Part shown: positions 41,882 to 49,835 of the stretch, piece after piece | How positions within the stretch are numbered: the first letter of the stretch is position 1 | Layout of the letters: each line of letters begins with the position of its first letter | NCBI GenBank assembly: GCA_035508435.1 | Contig: DATJNA010000217.1 | Span: forward strand, 1 to 64,000 | From: JASHVB01 sp035508435 | GTDB lineage: Bacteria > Pseudomonadota > Alphaproteobacteria > Acetobacterales > Acetobacteraceae | Reading direction: 5' to 3' | DNA length: 64,000 nt | Notes under the pieces: model-generated | The model's database searches: none | Seen by the model: only the letters and a program-made list of their open reading frames with translations | Told to the model about the DNA's origin: nothing | Program-made: the position numbers and the translations under genes

Positions 41882-42994
41882 ATGGTGACATCGGCGATGG
41901 AGACGGCGAGCGCGCTGGACCAGGCAACGCTCGATGCGTTACGCGAAAGTGTGGCCAGCGTATTGGCAGAGCAATGCGGCAGCACCGCGCTGCACGCGTT
42001 CATCGACGGCAAGAACGCGCTCGATAAGGCTCTGTGGTCCCAGGCTGCGTCGCTGGGCTGGCTGGGGTTCGGGATTCCGGAGCCATTCGGCGGTCTCGGC
42101 ATGGGTGCGCAGGGGCTTGCCATTCTGCATGGCGAACTGGGGCGGCAAGCGGCGCCGGGCCCCTATATCGCCAGCTTGTCGGCGGCGCAGGCGATGGTTG
42201 AAACCGGCGGCGAGGCGATCTGCCGGACCTGGCTGCCGCGGTTGGCATCCGGCGAGATCAGCGCGGCAATACCGGCGGAACTGGACGCCGACAGCCTGAT
42301 CCGCTCCGGCGCTGGTGTGTCTGGCACGTTGCGCTGCCTGGGTGCGGCCGATGCGGCATTCTTGCTCGCCCCCGCCGACGACGACTGGGTGATCCTCGAT
42401 CTGGCCGGCGCCGATGTCACCGTGGCGCCGATGTGGGACCGGACGCGGGATGTGATCGACGTCCGCCTGAACGATGCGATGCCGGCCGGCATTCTGCCGG
42501 ATGCGACCGCGACCCGCCATGCACTGACTCGGGCCATGGCGCTCGCCGTCGCTGCCGACAGCGCCGGCGGTGCTCGTTCCATCACCGAACGCACCATCGC
42601 CTACATGAAAACGCGCGAGCAATTCGGCCAGCCGATCGCGGGGTTCCAGGCGCTGAAGCACCGCGCCGCGGACCTGGCTACGAAGCTCGCCGTGGCGGAC
42701 GAGATGGTCAGGCACGCCGTGCAGCGCACGGTGGCCGACGAGCCCGACGAGTATATTTGGGCGTTGCTGGCGAAATCCGAAGTCACCGAAGCGTGTGTGT
42801 TCATCACCACAGACTGTGTTCAGTTGCACGGCGGCGTCGGGTTCACCTGGGACTTCGATCCGCACGTCTTCCTCAAGCGGGCGCGGCTGAATGAAGTGCT
42901 GATCATGGCGAACACCGCGTTGCGCGATCAGGCCGCCGCGGCACTGGCCGCCATCATGAGATCCGGACGTTCCGCGCTGGAGCTGGAACCATGA
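41882..42994 (+). CDS. Acyl-CoA dehydrogenase (shorter, partner-type subunit)
   Basis: The FAD-dependent acyl-CoA dehydrogenase has 370 residues: LGWLGFGIPEPFGGLGMGAQGLAILHGELGRQAAPGPY, then TERTIAYMKTREQFGQPIAGFQALKHRAADLATKLAVAD and CVQLHGGVGFTWDFDPHVFLKRARLNE. The middle domain is reduced (short beta-barrel between residues 125 and 200), and the usual catalytic glutamate near the C-terminal GGxGxTxExP position is Asp or absent, as in the non-catalytic partner of heterodimeric ACADs. It overlaps the next ACAD gene by four bases (ATGA), supporting a heteromeric alpha2beta2 enzyme. Confidence 0.9.
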   Translation: MVTSAMETASALDQATLDALRESVASVLAEQCGSTALHAFIDGKNALDKALWSQAASLGWLGFGIPEPFGGLGMGAQGLAILHGELGRQAAPGPYIASLSAAQAMVETGGEAICRTWLPRLASGEISAAIPAELDADSLIRSGAGVSGTLRCLGAADAAFLLAPADDDWVILDLAGADVTVAPMWDRTRDVIDVRLNDAMPAGILPDATATRHALTRAMALAVAADSAGGARSITERTIAYMKTREQFGQPIAGFQALKHRAADLATKLAVADEMVRHAVQRTVADEPDEYIWALLAKSEVTEACVFITTDCVQLHGGVGFTWDFDPHVFLKRARLNEVLIMANTALRDQAAAALAAIMRSGRSALELEP

Positions 42995-44172
42995 GCATGC
43001 TCGACGCACAACATGATCTGCCCGCGTTCCGCCAGGAGATTCGCGGCTGGCTGGCGAAGGTTGTGCCGCCCGACTGGAAGGCCCGCATGGTTCGGGCCTC
43101 GAACGAGGAATACATCGAATTCCAGCGCTGGTGGATGGCGGAGCGGAGCAAGGTCGGCCTTGCCATTCCACACTGGCCAAAGGAGTACGGCGGCGGCGGC
43201 CTGTCGCAACGCCATCTGGTTGCCATCGCCGATGAGATGGCGCGCGCGGATGCGCCACAGAACCGATTGTTCACCATCTCGCTGATCCACATGCCGGGCA
43301 CGCTGTTGCCGCACGGCACCGAGGCGCAGAAGCGCCGCTATCTGGCGGGGGTGGCGAAGGGCGAAGTCTGGTGTCAGGGGTTCTCCGAACCGAATTCCGG
43401 ATCCGATCTCGCATCATTGCGCACCCGGGCGGTGCGCGATGGCGATCATTACGTGATCAACGGCCAGAAGATCTGGTCGTCGAACTCGATGTACGCCGAT
43501 CATTGCCTGCTGCTGACGCGGACCGATCCGCATGCGCAGAAGCACCGCGGCATCACCTATTTCATCATGGACATGCGGTCTCCGGGCGTGGAGGTGCGGC
43601 CGATCCGGCAGGCGAACGGCCGCGCCGAGTTCGGCGAGTTGTTCCTGACGAATGTGCGGATTCCCGCGGAAAACATGATCGGCGCCGAGAATAATGGCTG
43701 GCGCGTGGCGCAGGCAACGCTGGCGTCGGAGCGCGGCGTCATCTCGTTCGAAGGCGGCGAGCGGCAACGCTACGAGATCGAGGCGTTCTACCGCAAGTCG
43801 CTGGAGACCGGCGCGGCCTGGTTGCGGGATGCCCAACTGCATCGTGAGTTCATCAGTTTCCTCGCGGAAATGCAGGCGGCGCGGCGCTTGTTGCGGCGTG
43901 TGCTGGAGGAGAGCGAGACACAGGGAGCATCGGCCAGCGTGCTGCCGTCGATCGTCAAGCTGTCCTCGACTGTGTTGCGCCAGCGGATTTGCGCCTTCAT
44001 GGTGCGGACCGCCGGCGTCGATGGTCAGGCATTCGCCATGTTGGCGGACGAGCCGTTCGGCAGCCCGATGTTCGACTTCCTGAGTGCGTTCTCCGGCACG
44101 ATCGCCGGTGGCACGAACGAAATCCAGCGCAACATCGTCGCGGAGCGGGGTCTGGGCATGCCACGAATCTGA
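42991..44172 (+). CDS. Acyl-CoA dehydrogenase (longer subunit)
   Basis: An ACAD of 393 residues with the full fold: IPHWPKEYGGGGLSQRHLVAIADEMARAD, the FAD/substrate strand WCQGFSEPNSGSDLASLRTRAVRDGDHYVINGQKIWSSNSMYADHC, DNVRIPAENMIGAENNGWRVAQATLASERG-like segment, and C-terminal LSAFSGTIAGGTNEIQRNIVAERGLGMPR. Together with the overlapping smaller ACAD gene it probably forms a heterodimer of the type used for steroid, terpenoid or branched acyl-CoA substrates. It desaturates an acyl-CoA at C2-C3 and passes electrons to ETF. It is followed by short 21-bp-period repeats (44197-44230). Confidence 0.92.
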   Translation: MSMLDAQHDLPAFRQEIRGWLAKVVPPDWKARMVRASNEEYIEFQRWWMAERSKVGLAIPHWPKEYGGGGLSQRHLVAIADEMARADAPQNRLFTISLIHMPGTLLPHGTEAQKRRYLAGVAKGEVWCQGFSEPNSGSDLASLRTRAVRDGDHYVINGQKIWSSNSMYADHCLLLTRTDPHAQKHRGITYFIMDMRSPGVEVRPIRQANGRAEFGELFLTNVRIPAENMIGAENNGWRVAQATLASERGVISFEGGERQRYEIEAFYRKSLETGAAWLRDAQLHREFISFLAEMQAARRLLRRVLEESETQGASASVLPSIVKLSSTVLRQRICAFMVRTAGVDGQAFAMLADEPFGSPMFDFLSAFSGTIAGGTNEIQRNIVAERGLGMPRI

Positions 44173-44260
44173 CGGCGTTCAACGATCGCGTTCGATCGAG
44201 TTCTGATCGCGTCCAACCGAGTTCTGATCGAGTTCCCAGGTCGCGCCGAGACTGCGCGGA

Positions 44261-47035
44261 TTACCCGATCTCGCCACGTTCGCTGAGCACCAGCCCTGGC
44301 GGGAGCGCCTCGCCGTACAGGGCGGCGCGCTCCGTGCGGTCGACCGGCATGAATGCCCGGATCACGGCGGTCCGTCTCGCGGCGACGCCGGCGCGTTCCA
44401 GCTTGTCGGCGATCCGGTCGCGCAGCGATTTCGCAACATCGAGGTTGCGATCACCCGCGACACGCGTGGCCCGCAAGAACAGGGTTTGAAGTTCTTGCAA
44501 CTCGGGCTCGGTCCAATCAAGATTCTGGAACGCCGCATAGGCACGTGCCACCAGATCGGGCGACACAACTGCCTCGGGACCTGCATAGGCGGGTGAACGG
44601 TTCAACAGGAGGCCGAGCGCGGCGAGATATGGCGCGCAGTGCTGCTTCGCCTCTATGCAGGCCAGTGTCTGCCTGATGAACGTCTCGATCAGGTCGGTTT
44701 TCGTCGCACGCGGCAGGCGTTCGAGCGAGCCTGCGAGCCGCAGAAGTTCAGGCGGTGGCTTGGCCCGGCGAAGCGGCTCGCTGTCGGCCCGCAGCAGCGC
44801 TTCCTGTTGCCCGGCAGTCAGCCCGCCGGCGACGCGACGCCACAGGATGTATTCCTGAACCTTGCTGCGACGGCCGGGGAAACACAGGCCGGCATCACGC
44901 AACTGCCACAGCTCCGCCATGCGAAGCGCATCGTGCGCGAATCCGAACCCTGGCCGCAGCAGGAACCCCGCCAATGTCAGCCACGTCTCTTCATGCTCCA
45001 CCGACAGTTTCCGCCCAGCCATGTGCTCGTGCAGGGCAGGCCACAATCCGCGCAGCAGTGCGGCGTTCCACTCGTGCCGGGACAGATCTAGCGCGCGCTG
45101 CAGGTGATTCAAGACCCCGTTAGCAGTTAGCCTGGCTGACGCCCGCGCCGGTCGGGTGAATATGTCGGCGATGTGCCGCTGCGCTGCCTGCTGCGCCTCT
45201 GCGGTGGCATTCGGTGCAAGCGGCGCCGGCGCCGGCTGGCCAACCGCGCCGGCATCGGTTTGCTCGTGCGGCCGCAGGTCGAATTCGAGTGGCCACGACT
45301 GACGATCTCGCGGGCCGGTGCTGATGCACGAGAGTTGCAACAGTCCCAGCGGATTTATTTTGGCCGCCAGGCGCACCGGCACGGTGCCGGCAGATTCGGG
45401 TTCGGCGCCCTCAGCCGTTCTGATGATCGTCTGCAATGGCGGCAGCGCGTGAAACGCATCCGGCTCGCTCTGCACCATATCGCCGGCACGACATCGATCG
45501 TGGCGCGTGGACGAGCATGCCTGGAAGCCCACCAACTGGTTGGTGCGAAGCTCAAGACCGGGCAGATCGATCTCGAACACTTGCTCCGCCGCTGCGTTGC
45601 GCGGCAGGACGCAAATCAAAGCGGGCGGGGTTTGGTTGGCGGTGCGGTGCACCTGCAGGAACACCGCCCTGGCTGCGCCGGCGGCGATGCGTCCGGTCCC
45701 GCCATAGAGCAGTTTGCCGAACCGTGCCGCGCCGCGCGCGACGGCGAGATCAGGTTCGGCATTCGCCAGTTCGCGTGGCAGGGCCACGCCACGCCATGCC
45801 GCGATCTGATCCAGCAGGCGTTGCCGCAAAACCGGGGAACGCAGCGAACCGCCATTGAACAAGACGGCATCGACCCGCGGGCGGTCGCGGAGGAAATCGG
45901 CCAGATGGTGTGTCACCGCGCTGTCGGCCGCGTAGGGCAGGCCCCAATCGCGCAAAGCCGATTGCGTGCGGTAGGGACGCGCGCCGGCGTCACAGGCCGG
46001 GAAGAATCCATCCAGCACGAGGCGCGATACTGCCTCGCCGTCGATGTGTGCCGTCTGTGCACCCGCGATCAGACCCGATCCGCGCCCCGGCAGCGCAACG
46101 GTGAACCGGCCCTCCGCGGCGGCGCCCTCGGCGAGGGCGTTCTCTTTCAGGTTGCGACACGCGGCGACCAGGTACTCCCACTGCTGGCCCGATAGGCGCC
46201 CGCGCTCCTCGGCAAGCCGGGATTCCAGCAGGGCAGCGAGGGCGAGATCGATGTTGTCGCCGCCGAGCAAAATGTGGTCGCTGACGGCAACCCGGCTGAT
46301 ACCGGGACTTCGACCCGCCGCACCGGGGCATAGTTCGAACAAGCTGAAATCGGTCGTGCCGCCACCGATATCGACGATCAGGATGTGGCGTTGCCCGCCG
46401 TTCGGGTCGCCCCACAGGCCGGCGGCGCCATATTGCTCCAGCCAGCAATAGAATGCCGCCTGTGGCTCTTCCAGCAATCGCACGTTGTCCGGAAACCCGG
46501 CCTCGGCCGCAGCCATCAGAGTCAGCCGCTGTGCGGCGGCGTCGAACGAGGCTGGAACGGTGATGGTGATGTCCTGTGCATCGAACCGATCATCAGGAAA
46601 CCGATTGTTCCAGGCGCCCCGCAGATAACTCAGAATGAAGGCGGCGGCGCGGATCGGCGAAATCTTGTCCGCGGCGGCGAGATCGTCCGATCCCCAGGGC
46701 AGGATCGGCGCGAACCGGTCCGCGGCATGGTAGCACAGCCACGACTTGGCCGATCGCACGACACGGCCCGGCGTCTCGCCGGCTGCGCGGCGGGCGAGGC
46801 GTCCCACGATCCAATCCTGTGTGCCGGGAACCCTGCCGCGCAACTGCCCGGCAAGCGGCCCATTCGGCAGGTACAGGAACGATGGCAGCGTCGGCGCTTC
46901 CACCAGCGTGTCCTGGGTTTCCCATTGCGGCACGGGGAGAACCTCGGGCGCCGCATCGCCGGCCAGCGGAACGTAGGCGAGTGCGGAATTCGTCGTGCCG
47001 AGATCGATGCCGATTGAGAAGCGCGCTCCGGCCAT
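44261..47035 (-). CDS. Large divergent Hsp70-family protein (DnaK-like ATPase, DUF3731-type C-terminus)
   Basis: The 924-residue cytoplasmic protein has an actin/Hsp70 ATPase domain: phosphate-1 loop IGIDLGTTNSALAYV (8-22), TVPASFDAAAQRLTLMAAAEAG, LLEEPQAAFYCWL, phosphate-2 loop ILIVDIGGGTTDFSLF (218-233) and the adenosine motif AVLFNGGSLRSPVLR. From about residue 600 it departs from DnaK. Instead of the peptide-binding sandwich and lid there is a long, mostly helical region (ATAEAQQAAQRHIADIFTRPARASARL to the end) that I associate with DUF3731-type proteins. No DnaJ or GrpE gene is near. It follows the 612-residue Hsp70 by 35 bp on the same strand. Confidence 0.85.
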   Translation of the reverse strand: MAGARFSIGIDLGTTNSALAYVPLAGDAAPEVLPVPQWETQDTLVEAPTLPSFLYLPNGPLAGQLRGRVPGTQDWIVGRLARRAAGETPGRVVRSAKSWLCYHAADRFAPILPWGSDDLAAADKISPIRAAAFILSYLRGAWNNRFPDDRFDAQDITITVPASFDAAAQRLTLMAAAEAGFPDNVRLLEEPQAAFYCWLEQYGAAGLWGDPNGGQRHILIVDIGGGTTDFSLFELCPGAAGRSPGISRVAVSDHILLGGDNIDLALAALLESRLAEERGRLSGQQWEYLVAACRNLKENALAEGAAAEGRFTVALPGRGSGLIAGAQTAHIDGEAVSRLVLDGFFPACDAGARPYRTQSALRDWGLPYAADSAVTHHLADFLRDRPRVDAVLFNGGSLRSPVLRQRLLDQIAAWRGVALPRELANAEPDLAVARGAARFGKLLYGGTGRIAAGAARAVFLQVHRTANQTPPALICVLPRNAAAEQVFEIDLPGLELRTNQLVGFQACSSTRHDRCRAGDMVQSEPDAFHALPPLQTIIRTAEGAEPESAGTVPVRLAAKINPLGLLQLSCISTGPRDRQSWPLEFDLRPHEQTDAGAVGQPAPAPLAPNATAEAQQAAQRHIADIFTRPARASARLTANGVLNHLQRALDLSRHEWNAALLRGLWPALHEHMAGRKLSVEHEETWLTLAGFLLRPGFGFAHDALRMAELWQLRDAGLCFPGRRSKVQEYILWRRVAGGLTAGQQEALLRADSEPLRRAKPPPELLRLAGSLERLPRATKTDLIETFIRQTLACIEAKQHCAPYLAALGLLLNRSPAYAGPEAVVSPDLVARAYAAFQNLDWTEPELQELQTLFLRATRVAGDRNLDVAKSLRDRIADKLERAGVAARRTAVIRAFMPVDRTERAALYGEALPPGLVLSERGEIG

Positions 47036-47070
47036 GGCTGGATTACCGCCTTCCGCGGCGATGGATCGCG

Positions 47071-48909
47071 TTATTCGGTGCGGACCTGGAATTCAATTTT
47101 CCATCTCTGATCGGAGTTGGTGTGCTTCATCCACAACTCGAGGGTGCCAAGCTCGGTCACCACGGACTCGATCCGCACCGGCACGGCCTGTCCGGCGGGA
47201 ACGTCGGGCAGTGCCGGAAGTTCGACCTCCAGCAGGCTGGTCTCTTCCAACGCGCGTTCGGCGTCCGGCAACACCTGGCCTGGCGTGTCGCCGCTGCGCA
47301 CGGCGGAAGCGAAGAACCGGAACTCCGCTGCCTGCCCCGTCACTAGGCCGAACGTGCGATCGATCAAATGCTCGGTGCCTTCCTGCATGCCCTGCGGCAC
47401 GACGCACAGCGCCTTGACGGGCGGCCGGAACCCCGGGATCGCCGGCATCGAGCTTTCCAGACCGACATAGTAGGAACGCGCGGCGCCGGCCTTGATGCGG
47501 ATGCCTGTGCCGGTGGCACGATGGCGTCCGTAGATGGCGGCGCCGCGTGCCACGGCGAGGTCCGGCTCGAATCCGGCCAGTTCGCGCACCGCCTGGCCGT
47601 TGTTCCAGGCGGTCAGCAACTCCAGCACGCGCGCGCGGATCGGTGCCGCTTTGAACACGCCGCCATTGAACAACACGGCGGTGGGTATCAGCGCCTGGCC
47701 TTTCGCCGATGCTCCGACCAGCGCGGAGAGCGTCTGGCTTGCCTTCACGTTCTGCAGGCTGCGCGTCAGGAACTGCGCCAGATGCTTGCTGATCACCGGA
47801 TCGGATGCGTAGGGCAGTCCGAACTCCTGCAAGCCTGTTCTGCGGCCCTCGCGTGGCAGATCATCGATGGCGGTCGGGGCAAAGAAGCCGTCCACCACGA
47901 CCTGGGAGAGTGTGGCGCGGTGGAGCATTGTCGCAACGGTCCTGGCGAACAGGCTGGAGCCGCGCGAGGGCACGGAGATCGGCGCTTCCGCCAGGGTCTC
48001 GTCTTCGAACAATGTGATCTTGGCGCGGGACGCCGCGTGCCCCAAGGCCAGGAACTGCCACGCGTCCAGTGATTTGCCTTCCGCCTCCAGCCTGGCCTGG
48101 AGCGTGTAGGCCAGCGCGAGATCCATGTTGTCGCCGCCGAGCAGGATATGTTCGCCGACGCTGATGCGCTCGAGCTCCAGGTTGCCGTCGACATCGCTCA
48201 CCGCGATCAGGCTGAAATCCGCGGTGCCGCCGCCGATGTCGCAGACCAGAACGATCTCGCCCGGCGACACCAGGTCCCGCCATTGCCGTCCGGCCTGCGC
48301 AATCCATGCATAGAAGGCGGCTTGTGGTTCCTCCAGCAGTGTGACCTTGCCGAGGCCGGCCGCCGCTGCCGCCTCCGCGGTCAGGCTGCGCGCGACCTCG
48401 TCGAACGAGGCAGGGACCGTCACCACGATCTGGCCATCCGCAAGGGTCCAGTCCTTGCCCTGAACATCCCGTGCGCGCAGGAACCCGTCCTTCAGGTGCT
48501 GCAGGTAGCGGCGCGAGCAATCGAACGGCGAGAGTTTCTCCGCCGCACTTTCGGACCGCCAGGGCAGGGTGCGCTGCTTCGGATCGATGTGTGGGTTGGA
48601 GAGCCAGGACTTGGCCGAGGTGACCAGGCGGTCGGGTACCAGGGCGCCATGGTCGCGCGCGAACTGGCCGACAATCCCGGTTTCCCCGCTGCCATCCCAG
48701 GGCAGCGTCAACGCACCGGAGGGAAACTCCTCGGGATGCGGCAGATACAATGCGGAGGGCAGCGTCGAATGCTCGCCGACCTGATTGACCGCCACCACCT
48801 GTGGGATCGGCAGGATCGCGGTTTGCTCCGTGTCGAGATCGGCCAGTGCCATGGCGCAATTGCTGGTGCCAAGGTCGATGCCGAGACTGAAGCGCGGGGT
48901 AGGAGACAT
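47071..48909 (-). CDS. Second divergent Hsp70-family protein (DnaK-like ATPase)
   Basis: The 612-residue protein also has a complete Hsp70 ATPase fold: SLGIDLGTSNCAMALADL (8-25), VTVPASFDEVARSLTAEAAAAAG, LLEEPQAAFYAWIAQAG, VLVCDIGGGTADFSLIAV and AVLFNGGVFKAAPIRARVLELL. After a linker it ends in a short beta-rich domain (FGLVTGQAAEFRFFASAV ... LGTLELWMKHTNSDQRWKIEFQV), resembling a substrate-binding sandwich without the helical lid. The two Hsp70s align with each other over the ATPase domain but differ after it. The gene is 128 bp downstream of the DUF2760 gene and 35 bp upstream of the larger Hsp70. Confidence 0.88.
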   Translation of the reverse strand: MSPTPRFSLGIDLGTSNCAMALADLDTEQTAILPIPQVVAVNQVGEHSTLPSALYLPHPEEFPSGALTLPWDGSGETGIVGQFARDHGALVPDRLVTSAKSWLSNPHIDPKQRTLPWRSESAAEKLSPFDCSRRYLQHLKDGFLRARDVQGKDWTLADGQIVVTVPASFDEVARSLTAEAAAAAGLGKVTLLEEPQAAFYAWIAQAGRQWRDLVSPGEIVLVCDIGGGTADFSLIAVSDVDGNLELERISVGEHILLGGDNMDLALAYTLQARLEAEGKSLDAWQFLALGHAASRAKITLFEDETLAEAPISVPSRGSSLFARTVATMLHRATLSQVVVDGFFAPTAIDDLPREGRRTGLQEFGLPYASDPVISKHLAQFLTRSLQNVKASQTLSALVGASAKGQALIPTAVLFNGGVFKAAPIRARVLELLTAWNNGQAVRELAGFEPDLAVARGAAIYGRHRATGTGIRIKAGAARSYYVGLESSMPAIPGFRPPVKALCVVPQGMQEGTEHLIDRTFGLVTGQAAEFRFFASAVRSGDTPGQVLPDAERALEETSLLEVELPALPDVPAGQAVPVRIESVVTELGTLELWMKHTNSDQRWKIEFQVRTE

Positions 48910-49038
48910 GGCCTGTGCTGGTCCGGGTTCCGATGATCAAGCGTATTGGGCTGCCGCCAAGAGGTCGTCGTTCTCGCCTCCGCGTGCAATCCCCGGAACT
49001 GTACCAGGGACGGCCCCCGCCGTGAGATGGCCTGGCGT

Positions 49039-49650
49039 TTATTTCAGTTCGACCTCGGCGGGGGCAATGGCGGGCAGTGCGCTCTCCGCCCCCGCCAGCA
49101 ACCGCGGCAGTTGCACCGCGGCGGTTCGCCAGCCGCGATGCACCAGCACGCCCGAGAACGGCGCCTGTCCCGAGATCCTGCCGACCAGTCGATACTCGGT
49201 TGCGGAAAAGCCGGCTGGAACCGTGATCGTCGATCCCTCCGGCTCGGTTCGCACCGGCTGGACCGCGAAATGTTCCTTCAGGACACGGCTGCATCCGGCG
49301 TGAACCACGCGGGCGGCGGCGCCGACCTGACTGTCGTTGTAGGCATTGATGTCATCCATCAGGAAATCGACCAGGCGGCCTTTCTCCTGGAGCATCGCCA
49401 GGAAGGCGACGATTTCGGCGTCAGCACGGCTTGCTTTGGCGGGCGGCGCGGCGGGCCGGGCCGGCTCGACCGCCGGACCGGGCGGAGCCGCCTTGGGACG
49501 CAGTTGGAGCAATAGCAGGGCCAACGCGACAATCGCCAACGCCACGGACACTGCCGGCAGGTAAGGCCGAACGGTCGCAGCGGCGGGCAGCAGGCCCGCC
49601 ACGTTCACTGCCGCAAGCAGCAGAACGGCAACAATCGCTGTGACTCTCAT
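49039..49650 (-). CDS. DUF2760 membrane protein, first gene of the Hsp70 pair operon
   Basis: The protein (203 residues) has two N-terminal transmembrane helices (TAIVAVLLLAAVNVAGLLPA and YLPAVSVALAIVALALLLLQ) in the first 50 residues, an Ala/Pro linker, then a soluble domain of about 130 residues: EIVAFLAMLQEKGRLVDFLMDDINAYNDSQVGAAARVVHAGC, LKEHFAVQPVR, FSATEYRLVGRISGQAPFSGVLVHRGWR. This matches DUF2760, a family without an assigned role. The ATG at 49650 places the hydrophobic helix at the start; longer frames upstream are shadow. Co-orientation with two Hsp70-like genes suggests a membrane anchor for cytoplasmic ATPases. Confidence 0.85.
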   Translation of the reverse strand: MRVTAIVAVLLLAAVNVAGLLPAAATVRPYLPAVSVALAIVALALLLLQLRPKAAPPGPAVEPARPAAPPAKASRADAEIVAFLAMLQEKGRLVDFLMDDINAYNDSQVGAAARVVHAGCSRVLKEHFAVQPVRTEPEGSTITVPAGFSATEYRLVGRISGQAPFSGVLVHRGWRTAAVQLPRLLAGAESALPAIAPAEVELK

Positions 49651-49835
49651 TGCGGATGTTACACTCCTGGCGGCGGAGGCACGGACGGCTGAGCGCGCGA
49701 CTATAGGCGATGCGAGGGCAGGCGGAAGCAGCGGGCGAGGGGCGCCGGCCCCCCGGAGGTGTGATACCACCCTATTGGCCCGACTCACACGCGGGGGCGG
49801 ACCAAGGACCGGAACCAGGGGACCAAGGACGCCGT

